A stretch of 64,000 nt of DNA from positions 3,689,501-3,753,500 of the forward strand of contig NZ_FNTA01000004.1 of the NCBI RefSeq assembly GCF_900105055.1, written 5' to 3'. Below the pieces are notes generated by a model. The model did not search any database, had not been told where the DNA came from, and worked only from the letters and a program-made list of their open reading frames with translations. Positions within the stretch are counted from its first letter, which is position 1; each line of letters begins with the position of its first letter. Positions 32,801-42,390 of the stretch are shown here, piece after piece. Source of the DNA: Amycolatopsis lurida. GTDB taxonomy: Bacteria > Actinomycetota > Actinomycetes > Mycobacteriales > Pseudonocardiaceae. The translations under genes were made by a program, and so were the position numbers.

Positions 32801-33469
32801 TCAGCAACGACCGAGCATGTCGCTGAGCGCGCTCTTCTCGGCGGTGGTGATCGTGAGGCCGTAGTAGTGCTTCACGGTGATCCAGTCGGTGGCGTAGGTG
32901 CACCAGAACGACACGAGCGGCGGCTTCCACTGGTCCGGCGCCTTGTCGCTCTTCTCCTGGTTGACGTTGTCGGTGACGGCGAACAGCTGCGGCCTGGTCA
33001 GGTCGTTCGCGAACTGGCGCCGCTTCTCGTCGGTCCACGACTTCGCGCCGCTGACCCAGCTCTGCGCGAGCGGGACCATGTGGTCGATGTCGATGTCGGT
33101 CGGCTTCGTCCAGGTCTCGCCGTCGTAGATGCTCGTCCAGCTGCCGGAGGTCGGGGCGCAGTCGGAACCGGCCTTCACGTCCTTCCCGTCGCGCTTGAGC
33201 ACGAACTCGCGGGTGTTGCAGTTGTTCCCCTGGTTGTCCCAGTGCGGATACTTCTTGCGGTCGTAGCCGTCCATCGAACCGCGCGGCGCGACGGTGAGCT
33301 CGTCCAGCTGCTTGCGCGCGTCGGCGGCGCTCGCGGGGTTGGCCGGCTTCGGCTGCAAAGCGTCGCCCTTGCCGCTCACGAACCAGAAGACCGCCAGTAC
33401 GACGGCGGCGAGGGTGATCAGCAGGAGCAGCCGCTGAGCCGTGGTCATCTGGCTGGTACGCGTGGCCAC
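32801..33469 (-). CDS. Secreted or anchored HNH-family nuclease (GmrSD/DUF1524-like)
   Basis: 222 residues, GTG start with GAGAGGA 9 bases upstream. One membrane/signal segment (about 14-32), then a domain with four Cys and the motif I-D-I-D-H-M-V-P-L-A-Q-S-W, in which D-H is the HNH first histidine, followed by N-D... and N-Q-E-K-S-D-K-A-P-D-Q-W-K-P-P of the metal loop. Actinomycetes carry many extracellular nucleases of this type for nutrient DNA or competition. No immunity gene is visible. Confidence 0.85.
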   Translation of the reverse strand: MATRTSQMTTAQRLLLLITLAAVVLAVFWFVSGKGDALQPKPANPASAADARKQLDELTVAPRGSMDGYDRKKYPHWDNQGNNCNTREFVLKRDGKDVKAGSDCAPTSGSWTSIYDGETWTKPTDIDIDHMVPLAQSWVSGAKSWTDEKRRQFANDLTRPQLFAVTDNVNQEKSDKAPDQWKPPLVSFWCTYATDWITVKHYYGLTITTAEKSALSDMLGRC

Positions 33470-33625
33470 CGCGCGGTTCCTCTCGACGGGGGTTGGGGAG
33501 CGCCAAGTATCGCCGCGGCGGACGGGGAAACCCGGTGCGACACGGCGATGACACCCGGTAGTTGTTGTCACATCCGGGTCCTGAGCAGCGACTACCCCAG
33601 GGACGCTGCCGGAAGGAGCGGGCTT

Positions 33626-34618
33626 GTGGGCGCCGAAAAACGTAAGTGGAACACCCGGGTCGACGACTATCTGAACCGGAAGGCCGCGGAACGCGGACAC
33701 GTGATCGCCATGGCACGTATGGGATCCATCGCGCTGGAGCGCGGCGATCTCGACGAGGCGGAGGCGTGGTTCCGGAAGGCCGCCGAGGGCGGGGACAGGG
33801 TCGCGATGGGCAACCTGGCGCACCTCCTGACCGAGCGCGGCGTGCCGGAACAGGCCGAACGCTGGTACCGCGAAGCCGCGACGGCCGGTGATTCGCATGC
33901 CATGTCGCATCTGGGAAATCTCTGCGCGCGACGAGGTGATTCCGACGCCGCCGAGGACTGGTGGCGTCGGGCCGCCGAAGAGGGCCGGGTCGAGGCGATG
34001 GCCGAACTGGCGCGGGCGCTGCACCGGCGCGGCGAACTCCAGGAAGCCGAGTACTGGGCGGGCGAGGCCGCGGCGGCGGGCAACGTCGAAGGGATGATCA
34101 CGCTCGGCGCCGTGCTCTGCGACACCGGACGGACGGCCGAAGCGGATCCCTGGTGGCGCAAGGCGAGCGAAGAGGCCGACGCGACGTCGCTGATCAAACT
34201 CGGCCGCCAGGCCCAGCAACGCGGCGACCTCACGCGCGCCGAAAGCTGCTATCACGCGGCCGCGGCCGCCGGCGCTCCCGACGCCGCCGTCCGCCTCGGC
34301 CTGGTGCTGCACCGGCGCGGAGAACTGGAAGCCGCCGAACGCTGGTACCTCAAGGCCGCCAAACGGGGCGACGCCGCCGCGATGACGAACCTGGGTGTGC
34401 TGGCCAACGACCGGAACGATCCCGGCGAGGCCACCGCCTGGTACCGGAAGGCCGCGGAACTCGGCAGTGTTCCCGCGTACACCAACCTCGGCAGGCTCGC
34501 CGCCGACCACGGGAACTTCCAAGAGGCCGAGCACTGGTTCCGCGCGGCCGCCGACACCGGCGACCAGGCGGGGCGGCGGGATCTGGAGGAGCTGTACCGC
34601 AACCGCCAGCGGTACTAG
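33626..34618 (+). CDS. Sel1-like/TPR repeat protein
   Basis: 330 residues, almost entirely eight to nine repeats of about 34-36 residues with the pattern A-M-x-x-L-G-x-L-x-x-x-R-G-D-x-x-x-A-E-x-W-x-R-K-A-A. That is the Sel1 solenoid, a protein-binding scaffold. No membrane segment or catalytic part. GTG start after GGAAGGA. It ends 4 bases inside the stop of the convergent SWIM gene. Confidence 0.85.
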   Translation: MGAEKRKWNTRVDDYLNRKAAERGHVIAMARMGSIALERGDLDEAEAWFRKAAEGGDRVAMGNLAHLLTERGVPEQAERWYREAATAGDSHAMSHLGNLCARRGDSDAAEDWWRRAAEEGRVEAMAELARALHRRGELQEAEYWAGEAAAAGNVEGMITLGAVLCDTGRTAEADPWWRKASEEADATSLIKLGRQAQQRGDLTRAESCYHAAAAAGAPDAAVRLGLVLHRRGELEAAERWYLKAAKRGDAAAMTNLGVLANDRNDPGEATAWYRKAAELGSVPAYTNLGRLAADHGNFQEAEHWFRAAADTGDQAGRRDLEELYRNRQRY

Positions 34619-35508
34619 GCCTTCCAGTTCCGCATCGCCGCGAACCCCTCACGCAGCCGTTGGAGTTTGCGGCTGCGGTACGGGTCCTCGCCGTCGTCGA
34701 GCCGCCACCGCTCCTCGACGCCGGCGCGGAACACCGCGAGCCCCTCGAAACCGAGGCCCGCGGTGAAGTCCGCGATGTTCACGTCGACGCGGCCGGAACC
34801 GTCGAGGTCCAGCCGTAGCAACCACTCCGCGAGCTCCTTGGGCTCCGGCGGCGAATCGGCGCAGGCCTCCGCGTACAACGCGAGCGCTCCCGACACCTCG
34901 GAGCCGAGCGCGCCGAACGAGTCCTCGACGAAATCCAACGCCTCCACCACCAGCTCGATGACGCGGCACAACAGCGGCCCGTCCATGAGTTCCCTGACGG
35001 TGGCGAGCACCTCGCGCACCTTCTCGGTGTACGCGACCGTGCCCTGGAAGCCGACGAAACCACGCAACCGCAACGTTCCCTCGACGTGCCGTCGCAACGC
35101 GTCGAGGTCGCCGCGGCCTGCCTTCAGCGAGAGTTTGCGGAACAGGACCGGGTCCTCGTTCGCGTGCCCGACGAGCAGTTCGATCAGCTCGGCGCGGTCC
35201 AGGGTCTCGACGTACCCGCGGATGTCGGCCGCGCCGCCGTCCGCCACGCCCTCGAGGACCAGCAGCCCGACGGCCACGCAGTGCTTACAGAAGAAGCCGT
35301 CCGCCGCGTGCGGGCAGGAGCACTCGCCGGCCAGCTCGCCGTCGACGTTGCGCAACCGGACCGTGTACCGGTCGGTGCCGCTGACCACCGCCGTGACCCC
35401 GCCCGCGACGTCGTCCAGCGTCTCGACCGACTCCAGGTACTTGGCGCCGCGCGCGAACGAGACGTCACCGGCCTGCCTGCGGAGTTCGTCCTCGCTGAAC
35501 CACGTCAC
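34615..35508 (-). CDS. SWIM zinc-finger protein
   Basis: 297 residues. The SWIM motif C-S-C-P-x8-F-C-K-H-C (CxCx11CxHC) near 62-77 is complete and follows the usual R-Y-x-V-x-L lead. The rest is helical with charged repeats. SWIM proteins often accompany SNF2 helicases; none is next door here. GTG start. Confidence 0.85.
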   Translation of the reverse strand: MTWFSEDELRRQAGDVSFARGAKYLESVETLDDVAGGVTAVVSGTDRYTVRLRNVDGELAGECSCPHAADGFFCKHCVAVGLLVLEGVADGGAADIRGYVETLDRAELIELLVGHANEDPVLFRKLSLKAGRGDLDALRRHVEGTLRLRGFVGFQGTVAYTEKVREVLATVRELMDGPLLCRVIELVVEALDFVEDSFGALGSEVSGALALYAEACADSPPEPKELAEWLLRLDLDGSGRVDVNIADFTAGLGFEGLAVFRAGVEERWRLDDGEDPYRSRKLQRLREGFAAMRNWKA

Positions 35509-35512
35509 CGGC

Positions 35513-36181
35513 CTATTCTGCGCCTTGGCCCGGCGGCCCGAGGAACAACCCGCCGCTCGCCTCGATGACCTGCCCGGTCACCCACCGGGCGGCGTCGGAG
35601 GCGAGGAAGGCGACGACGTCCGCTATGTCCTCCGCGGTGCCGAGCCTCCGGTGCGCGGTGAGGGTTTTGATGGCTGCCTCCAGCTCCGGAGTGAAGATCC
35701 GGCCGTTGTCCGCGGTCCTGGTGGCACCCGGCGCGACGACGTTGACCGTGATCCCGCGCGGTCCGAGCTGGTGGGCGAGGGTGCGGCTCATCGTCTCGAG
35801 CGCGCCCTTGGTCGTCGCGAAGGACGTCTGGGCGGGGTTGGCCATCCTGGTCGCGACCGACGAGACGTTGACGATGCGGCCGCCGTCGTTCAGCGGGGCT
35901 CGCTGGATGAGGAAGTACGGCGCCTTCACGTTCACCGCCATCAGGTGATCGAAGCCTTCGGGCGTGTCGGTCTCGATCGGCCCTCGCGGTGCGGCCGCCG
36001 CGTTGTTGACCAGGATGTCCAGGCTGTCGATGCCCTCAAGGGCTTTGTCGATCCCCTCCATGGTCGACAAGTCGGCCTGACTGCTGTCCTGTCTCAGGAC
36101 GGTTATGCCGTCTTTCTCGAGTCTCCGCGCGATCGCCGCGCCGATCCCCCGCGACGCCCCGGTCACCAATGCCGTCTTCAT
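35513..36181 (-). CDS. SDR-family oxidoreductase with Phe in place of the catalytic Tyr
   Basis: 222 residues. T-G-A-S-R-G-I-G nucleotide loop, N-N-A-A-A, and V-N-V-S-S-V-A before the active site. The YxxxK tetrad reads S-F-A-T-T-K, so the Tyr is Phe (codon TTC). The Ser and Lys remain. This should lower or abolish normal dehydrogenase activity, unless another Tyr takes over. It diverges from a TetR gene across a perfect palindrome. ATG 36179-36181 with GGGG 6 bases upstream. Confidence 0.85.
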   Translation of the reverse strand: MKTALVTGASRGIGAAIARRLEKDGITVLRQDSSQADLSTMEGIDKALEGIDSLDILVNNAAAAPRGPIETDTPEGFDHLMAVNVKAPYFLIQRAPLNDGGRIVNVSSVATRMANPAQTSFATTKGALETMSRTLAHQLGPRGITVNVVAPGATRTADNGRIFTPELEAAIKTLTAHRRLGTAEDIADVVAFLASDAARWVTGQVIEASGGLFLGPPGQGAE

Positions 36182-36193
36182 GCTCACCCCAGA

Positions 36194-36208
36194 TGTTAGT
36201 GACTAACA
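36194..36208. promoter_or_regulatory. Perfect TetR-type operator
   Basis: TGTTAGT-G-ACTAACA is a perfect 15-base palindrome, 13 bases before the SDR start and 19 before the TetR start. A site so close to both starts can repress both promoters. Confidence 0.7.
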
Positions 36209-36227
36209 CTTTGATAGTGTCTACCAC

Positions 36228-36800
36228 GTGAGCCTCCGAGACCGCCAGCGCGCCGAAACCCGGCTTCTTGTGCAAGAGCACGCGATCCGCCTCTTCACCG
36301 AGGCCGGCTACGACGCGACCACCGTCACCGACGTCGCCGCGGCCGCCGGCGTCTCGGCGATGACGGTCTACCGACACTTCCCGACGAAGGAGGACCTGGT
36401 CCTCTACGACGAGTACGACCCTGTGACCGCTTCCGCTGTCGCTGCCGAGCCGCCTGGCCCACTGCCTTCGCGGATCGGGCGCGCGCTGGAGGCGACCGCC
36501 ACTTTGGGGTCGTCACAGGAGAAGGCGTTCCTGCTGGCGCGGCTACGGCTGATGATCTCGGTGCCCGCGCTGCGGGCGCGGCATCTGGACAACCAGTACG
36601 CGACGGCCGATGCGATCGTTGCCGCTCTCTGCGGCTCTTCGCCTTCGCCGGACGAGGAGTTTCAGGTGCGGGCTACGGCTATGGCGTGCCTTGGGGCGGC
36701 ACATGTGGCGCTGGCCCGGTGGGCGGAGACGGACGGGGAGGCGGATCTGGCGGGGGTGATCCGGGAGGCGCTGACCAGCGTTTTTGGTGGCGCTCACTAG
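36228..36800 (+). CDS. TetR-family regulator
   Basis: 190 residues, GTG start without a clear ribosome site, so it may be nearly leaderless. Helix-turn-helix A-T-T-V-T-D-V-A-A-A-A-G-V-S-A-M-T-V-Y-R with H-F-P-T-K-E-D-L. It divides from the SDR gene and is its likely repressor. Downstream, after 30 bases, the lower-G+C island begins. Confidence 0.88.
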   Translation: MSLRDRQRAETRLLVQEHAIRLFTEAGYDATTVTDVAAAAGVSAMTVYRHFPTKEDLVLYDEYDPVTASAVAAEPPGPLPSRIGRALEATATLGSSQEKAFLLARLRLMISVPALRARHLDNQYATADAIVAALCGSSPSPDEEFQVRATAMACLGAAHVALARWAETDGEADLAGVIREALTSVFGGAH

Positions 36801-36830
36801 TTCGGACACCAGCGCTCACCGATACCCCCG

Positions 36831-37262
36831 TCAGACGGAACGCCGCGAACGCACGGCATCGGCGACACGAACCGCCGCTTCGAGAGGGTCCTCGTGCTCC
36901 CAAATTCTGATCGGAATCCAATCCGCCTCGATCAACGCGCGATCGGTCTCCCCGTCACGTTCCCGGTTACGGGCGACCTTCTCGGCCCAGTAGCCAGCAT
37001 TGGTAACGGCCACAGTGTGATGTACCGGACAACCGTGCCAAAAACACCCGTCCACGAAAACGGCGACTCGAGCAGGCCTGAAAACGACGTCCGCCGTCCG
37101 CCTGAGCTTCGGCAAGGGACGCGAAGAGACGCGGTAACGCAACCCCATGGCATGGAGAGCTCTCCGGAGCGCCAGCTCGGGCTTCGTATCGCGCCCCTTA
37201 TTCGACTGCATGCTCTTGCGAACACCTGGACTGGATGCCGCCGTCGGTCTCTGTTCACCCAT
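36831..37262 (-). CDS. vsr: Very short patch repair endonuclease
   Basis: 143 residues. N-terminal M-Q-S-N-K-G-R-D-T-K-P-E-L-A-L-R, then T-A-D-V-V-F with the metal Asp, and V-F-V-D-G-C-F-W-H-G-C-P-V-H holding the zinc and catalytic residues: the full Vsr pattern. Vsr nicks beside T:G mismatches produced by deamination of 5-methylcytosine. It lies 34 bases after dcm in the same direction, the standard pairing. Base composition is less G+C-rich than the genes to the left. Confidence 0.9.
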   Translation of the reverse strand: MGEQRPTAASSPGVRKSMQSNKGRDTKPELALRRALHAMGLRYRVSSRPLPKLRRTADVVFRPARVAVFVDGCFWHGCPVHHTVAVTNAGYWAEKVARNRERDGETDRALIEADWIPIRIWEHEDPLEAAVRVADAVRSRRSV

Positions 37263-37296
37263 CTTCGCCTTCGATGACTCACTTACCACTGGAGAG

Positions 37297-38403
37297 TCAG
37301 GCGCCCTGAAGCCCGTCCGCGATGTGGAGTGCAAGCGCCTCTGCCAGCTCAACAGGCACGGCATTGCCGATCTGCCTGGCGATCTCCAGTTTCGTGCCAC
37401 ACCATTCGAAGGTATCCGGGAAGCCCTGAAGGCGTGCCGCTTCATGATGAGTCAACGCCCTGTGCTCTTCGGGATGAAGGTATCGCCCCTTCTCCGGCTT
37501 GAAGAACTCCGTTCGAATGGTCACGGAGGACTTCTCCCAGACCAGACGCCCCATGACGTCACCTGAGCCGGTCTTGTGCTTGATCCAACAGGGCGACTGC
37601 AACGACTCGCGCAGGTCGAACCTGTTACCACCGTAAGGGATGTCCCGGAATCGTTTGCGGGACATCGGCTCGTAACGCCTGGTGATGTGCAGTTCCTCTG
37701 CACTGTATCCACCCGGAACGACGACGCCGAAGACCTCGCGAGTTCGTTCAGCAGGCAGGTTCACCTTGCTCCAATGAACCCTCGCCGTCAGGTCGCCCAT
37801 GGCGTCCTTGACCGTTCTCCAAGCTTCCGTGGCCAGCTGCGTCGTCGGCAACAACACCTGATCGAGACTCCGATGAGTACCGATCACGATCGCACGTTTT
37901 CGCAGTTGAGCCGCACCATAGTCCGTCGCGCGGAGAATCCCGTAGTCGAGCCGGTAGTCGGCCAGGAGGCCGCCTGGCATCGTCTCTTGACGAAGTGCCT
38001 CGAACTGGCGACTCTTCAGAAATCGATCGACGTTCTCCAATAAGAACGCCTTCGGCTTCACCTTGATCAAGGTGTCCACATAACGTTCCCAGAGGTCGTT
38101 GCGTTCATCGTCGTCACGCTTGGCCCCAAGGTTGGAGAAGCCCTGACATGGAGGCCCTCCGACGACCACATCGGCCTCAGGAAGGTCACCTTTGACCCAA
38201 TCGGCGATGTCGCCCCAATGGACATGGTCCTCACCGAAGTTGGTCGCATAGGTCGCCGCCGCATACAGGTCCTTCTCCACAGCGGCGACCGGGGTGAACC
38301 TGCCGGACTCCCTAAATCCCAGGGAAAGACCTCCGCACCCGGCGAACAGATCGATCACCTTCAGGTGCGAACCTTCGACGCGCCGCGTCCGGCGTTCGGG
38401 CAT
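37297..38403 (-). CDS. dcm: DNA (cytosine-5) methyltransferase
   Basis: 368 residues. Motif I D-L-F-A-G-C-G-G-L-S, motif IV G-G-P-P-C-Q-G-F-S with catalytic Cys, motif VI L-L-E-N-V, motif VIII Q-L-R-K-R-A-I, motif IX H-E-A-A-R-L-Q-G-F-P and motif X Q-I-G-N-A-V-P: complete and in order. The target-recognition part lies about 240-310. It is the likely protective methylase for the divergent Z1/GHKL operon, with vsr downstream to repair its side effects. Target sequence cannot be read. Confidence 0.92.
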   Translation of the reverse strand: MPERRTRRVEGSHLKVIDLFAGCGGLSLGFRESGRFTPVAAVEKDLYAAATYATNFGEDHVHWGDIADWVKGDLPEADVVVGGPPCQGFSNLGAKRDDDERNDLWERYVDTLIKVKPKAFLLENVDRFLKSRQFEALRQETMPGGLLADYRLDYGILRATDYGAAQLRKRAIVIGTHRSLDQVLLPTTQLATEAWRTVKDAMGDLTARVHWSKVNLPAERTREVFGVVVPGGYSAEELHITRRYEPMSRKRFRDIPYGGNRFDLRESLQSPCWIKHKTGSGDVMGRLVWEKSSVTIRTEFFKPEKGRYLHPEEHRALTHHEAARLQGFPDTFEWCGTKLEIARQIGNAVPVELAEALALHIADGLQGA

Positions 38404-38812
38404 CGAGCTCTACACCTTTCGTGAGTCATCGACCGTCATACGGCCGATCTCAGGTCGATCCAGCGATCGAACGGATGTTCCGATGCTAGCCGGCAGATGG
38501 CCAAGAAGCCAGTGACCCGCCCTGAACCGAGTCGCATGTTAGCGAGGCCACCGTGGGGGGTGCCGCTCGGATGACAGATCAACAACACCTACACGAAAGA
38601 TGGGCCGACCTCGTAACACGTTGGTCCACCGGGGCGATCCCTATGGTCACCGAGCGTGCGTCGGAGCAACCGCCGTACGTCCGATCGAAGGCATACAGAT
38701 CGACCGTCCTACTGATCGAGGGCACGTCGCCCTAACGTGGTGGACGGCGGGTCGAACGGTCTCGTGCCCCCTGGACAACGGGCACCGCGGGCGACATACG
38801 GAGGGGAAACCG
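38404..38812. other. Divergent promoter region of the defence island
   Basis: 409 bases between dcm and the Z1 gene. It probably holds both promoters. A frame from ATG 38571 to 38735 could code a 54-residue protein (M-T-D-Q-Q-H-L-H-E-R-W-A-D-L-V-T) but has no ribosome site, so I do not call it. Short palindromes such as CATACGGCCGAT (38436-38447) could bind a controller; no C-protein gene is visible. Confidence 0.4.
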
Positions 38813-41389
38813 GTGACGGACAAGTTCGAGCAGCAGTACGAGGCTTTCGTCAGCTTCATCGAGGTGATGACGCCTGAAGAAGCCGTCAAGCGCATCAGGC
38901 TGTTCGAGCGCTCGGAAGAGGTGATTCAACGCATCGTCGACCGCTTCGAACGCGAAACGATCAGCATCAGAGAGCGAGAAGAACCTCGTTCCGTGGTGTT
39001 CGGCAATAGAGTCACCTGGTACACGGGCCCGAGCCCGAAGGACAAATGCTGGCCCGGGATCACCGACATCCTTCACAAGTCGCCGTGGTCCGAAAAGGCG
39101 ATCGAGGATTTGAACGTCGCGTCGACCAAGGTCGTCTCGTTGCTGAACCACCCGAAAGAGCGATCCTTCTCGACTCGAGGGCTCGTCGTCGGCTACGTGC
39201 AGTCAGGGAAGACGACGAATTTCACGGCCGTCATGGCCAAGGCCGCCGACAGTGGATACAAGTTGTTCATCGTCCTGGCCGGGATCCACAACGGCCTTCG
39301 CCGCCAGACCCAGCGGCGTCTGGTGCAGCAGCTCGTCGAGCCGAACCGATCACGTTGGATGCAGCTCACCGATCCCGACAAGGACTTCACACCACGCGCC
39401 AACGCCGCAGCCTATTTCGCGAAGAGCAACAAACAGCACGTCCTCTGCGTCATCAAGAAGAACCCTCGAGTGCTCCGTAAATTCAGCGCATGGCTGGAAT
39501 CAGCGGCCGAGTACCTGGCGGACTGCCCGGCCCTGATCATCGATGACGAAGCCGACCAAGCGACAGTGGCCACCAACACGATCAACCCGCTCATCTGCGA
39601 GATTCTCGGCCGCCTGCCCAAGTCCGCATACGTCGGCTACACCGCGACGCCCTTCGCCAACCTACTGATCGACCCGGCCGCCGCAGATCTCTACCCCAAG
39701 GACTTCATCGTCAACCTTCCGCAGCCAGAGGGGCACTTCGGAACCGAAGTGCTGTTCGGACGGGACCCCCTGCCCGGTGAGGATCCCGAAGACGTACCGG
39801 ACGGGTTCGACATGATCCGGGACATCTCGGACGACGAGATCTCCCAAGTCAGGCCATCGTCACGAGCCGATGCCGACGGGTTCGTACCGACGATCACCGA
39901 AAGTCTTCGAGATTCAGTGTTGTACTTCTGGCTTTCAACGGCCGCCAGAAAGGTCCGCGGTACAGGTAACGAACACTCCACGATGCTGATCCACACAAGC
40001 GTCAAGACATCTGTGCACAACAGCTTTCATCGGCCTCTGGAGATCCTTCGCCGCTCCACCGAATCCGCCTTCATGGCGAACGATCCCACACTGCTCGACG
40101 AGTTGCGCTCCCTCTGGGAGAAGGAGACGAGCCGCGTCGACGCGGAGTCGTTCAACGAGCGAAAGATCGAGTTCGACGAACTCGCCGACCGACTACCGGC
40201 CGTTCTACGAAGCTGCAAGATCATCATGGACAACTCCAGCAGCAAGGACCGGCTCGACTACGAACGTGGCCCAGTTGTTGCGATCGCAGTGGGTGGCAAC
40301 ACCCTGTCTCGGGGTCTCACGCTAGAAGGGTTGTCCGTCAGCTACTTCGTACGAGCGGTTTCCGCTTACGACACACTACTGCAAATGGGTCGCTGGTTCG
40401 GCTACCGCAACGGATACGCCGATCTTCCTCGCATCTGGATGACCGGCGAACTTCAGAGTTGGTTCCGCCATCTCGCGACAGTCGAAAGCGAGATGCGCCG
40501 AGACATCGATGTATATATGACCGAAGACAAAAATCCTCTGACATTCGCAGTCCGACTTCGGACACATCCTTCACTTCGAGTCACCGGGGCAGCGAAGATG
40601 ACGAATGCCGTCCAGGCCGCGTCCGCCTACGGCGGGCAGCGTGTACAGACCAGGTACTTCCGCACGGATTCTTCATGGCTTTCCAAGAACCAGGAGGCCG
40701 CCCGAGCTCTTGTGGCCCGAGCGAACGACGAGGGCGCAGAGCATGTCGACCGCCTGACAGAGGGACGTTACCTCTTACGAGGCGTGACGCATGACGCCGT
40801 GCTCGACTTCCTTCGGGCCTACAACTTTCACGAGAACTCGCAAGAATGCAACAGTGAACTTCTGGCCGAATACATCGAGAAACGGGTCAAGTTCGCCGGA
40901 GCGCTCACTAAATGGAACGTGGCAATAGTCGGTAAACCAACCGACACAGACGAGGGCGACACCTTCGAATTCTCACCGAACATCCGCATCAAGCTGGTCA
41001 CTCGAACCCGCTTGAAAGAGGCCACGAACCCTGAAGTTGCAGACATCAAGACTTTGATGAGCCGCCGGGACGCTGCGATCGACCTCGATACACGCGCGTA
41101 TGAAGCAGAGCTCACTGAAAACGAAATCAAGCAAGAGCGCCGAAAGCAGGAGCCGGGAGTAGGTCTCCTCGTCCTATACCCCATTGACAAGAACTCCGTG
41201 CCCAGTACTAAACGGGAGAAGACACGTGCTCCACTGGCAGCGGAAGAGCACGTCATCGGCGTAGGTCTCGTCTTCCCCCATCCCAACGGAGACGACACGT
41301 CGATCGAGTGGAACTACATCAGCGCAGACCTTTCCAACGTGGACATCGAAGAAGTAGACATGGCCGACCTCGAGCTCGAGGACGCATGA
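38813..41389 (+). CDS. Z1-domain superfamily II helicase-like protein
   Basis: 858 residues, GTG start after GGAGGGG. Walker A G-Y-V-Q-S-G-K-T-T (127-135), Walker B L-I-I-D-D-E-A-D (241-248), motif III G-Y-T-A-T-P (275-280) and a late G-R-W-F-G-Y-R (motif VI): an intact SF2 ATPase core, the Z1 domain (PF10593) being in the middle. Z1 proteins are known almost only from restriction-modification-like gene neighbourhoods with GHKL ATPases. The stop is inside the next gene's start (ATGATG). It is the likely DNA motor of the island. Confidence 0.88.
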   Translation: MTDKFEQQYEAFVSFIEVMTPEEAVKRIRLFERSEEVIQRIVDRFERETISIREREEPRSVVFGNRVTWYTGPSPKDKCWPGITDILHKSPWSEKAIEDLNVASTKVVSLLNHPKERSFSTRGLVVGYVQSGKTTNFTAVMAKAADSGYKLFIVLAGIHNGLRRQTQRRLVQQLVEPNRSRWMQLTDPDKDFTPRANAAAYFAKSNKQHVLCVIKKNPRVLRKFSAWLESAAEYLADCPALIIDDEADQATVATNTINPLICEILGRLPKSAYVGYTATPFANLLIDPAAADLYPKDFIVNLPQPEGHFGTEVLFGRDPLPGEDPEDVPDGFDMIRDISDDEISQVRPSSRADADGFVPTITESLRDSVLYFWLSTAARKVRGTGNEHSTMLIHTSVKTSVHNSFHRPLEILRRSTESAFMANDPTLLDELRSLWEKETSRVDAESFNERKIEFDELADRLPAVLRSCKIIMDNSSSKDRLDYERGPVVAIAVGGNTLSRGLTLEGLSVSYFVRAVSAYDTLLQMGRWFGYRNGYADLPRIWMTGELQSWFRHLATVESEMRRDIDVYMTEDKNPLTFAVRLRTHPSLRVTGAAKMTNAVQAASAYGGQRVQTRYFRTDSSWLSKNQEAARALVARANDEGAEHVDRLTEGRYLLRGVTHDAVLDFLRAYNFHENSQECNSELLAEYIEKRVKFAGALTKWNVAIVGKPTDTDEGDTFEFSPNIRIKLVTRTRLKEATNPEVADIKTLMSRRDAAIDLDTRAYEAELTENEIKQERRKQEPGVGLLVLYPIDKNSVPSTKREKTRAPLAAEEHVIGVGLVFPHPNGDDTSIEWNYISADLSNVDIEEVDMADLELEDA

Positions 41390-42390
41390 TGCGACCGTCT
41401 CTTCGGGACGTCTTGAACGAGCATTGGCAGCAACTCGAGTCGGCAACGCCATCGGGCGCACTCCGCCTTCGCACCTCCGAACTACCGTCCGTGTCGGAGC
41501 CGGGAAGACTCGTCGCCGCGGTGGATCATGAAGGCCTTCGTCATCTGCTCATCCCCCTCACAGCTCAGCAACGAGTACGACGAGGGGCGACCGGAGCGGT
41601 GCTGACCCTGCGGGAGCGAGCGCTAGAGGACGTCAACACCTTTGGTCGGTATGCCGACCTCAGCTGCTCACGATCGGATCTGAACGACGTGTTCACCGGC
41701 CTTTGCAGCGACGTCTTGGCGACGGTCGAGGAGAACCCGAACAGACCCCTCAAGGCCATGTATCTCGTCGTCGACCGCTGGCGGGCGCTCTTCCAGAGCA
41801 CCGGCTCACCTCTTGACAATGAACAACTCGCGGGGCTTTTCGGAGAACTCATGGTGCTTCGGCGGCTTCTCGAACTGAGTTCGGCTGCCACGGAACACTG
41901 GAAAGGGCCGTCCGGGCACCGTCACGACTTCGTCTTCGCCCCTTCCGCCATCGAAGTCAAGGCGTCGACCGCGACCGAAGGACGCCGAGTCCGCGTCCAT
42001 GGAGCAGATCAGCTCGAGTGCCCCACCGACGGCCGACTTGACCTCGTTTGGATACGTCTGGAACGAGTCACAGACGGTGGCGAGGGGGTGGTCGAGTTGG
42101 TCGATCATCTTCGGCGACTCTCGGATGACGAGAACGGCCTTCTACTGAAACTCGCGCAAGTCGGCTACCGCCCCACGGACGTCGAGCTCTACCGCGAAGT
42201 CAGATTCGTCGTACGCGAGGAGCTCTGGTTCGAAGTCGACCATCGCTTTCCAAGGCTCACGCCGACGGATCTACCCGTGGATGTGTTAGACGTCCAATAC
42301 TCGATCGATATCGCGTCCGAACCTCCCCATCCGATCAAGGAAGCCGATCTCGAAGAACACCTCAGCGATATCACCCGGGAGGTCGCGTGA
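41386..42390 (+). CDS. PD-(D/E)XK motif protein (DUF4420-like)
   Basis: 334 residues. F-G-E-L (E154), H-R-H-D-F (D181) and I-E-V-K-A-S (E190, K192) build the nuclease core E-x26-D-x8-E-x-K. That is the pattern of the PD-(D/E)XK motif family DUF4420, always found with Z1 and GHKL genes in such islands. It is the best candidate for the cutting subunit. Overlaps both neighbours by 4 bases, so expression is coupled. Confidence 0.85.
   Translation: MMRPSLRDVLNEHWQQLESATPSGALRLRTSELPSVSEPGRLVAAVDHEGLRHLLIPLTAQQRVRRGATGAVLTLRERALEDVNTFGRYADLSCSRSDLNDVFTGLCSDVLATVEENPNRPLKAMYLVVDRWRALFQSTGSPLDNEQLAGLFGELMVLRRLLELSSAATEHWKGPSGHRHDFVFAPSAIEVKASTATEGRRVRVHGADQLECPTDGRLDLVWIRLERVTDGGEGVVELVDHLRRLSDDENGLLLKLAQVGYRPTDVELYREVRFVVREELWFEVDHRFPRLTPTDLPVDVLDVQYSIDIASEPPHPIKEADLEEHLSDITREVA

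Noticed and set aside
38571..38735. Possible 54-residue gene between dcm and the Z1 gene
   Set aside because: No ribosome binding site and no recognisable family; kept only as a remark on the intergenic region.
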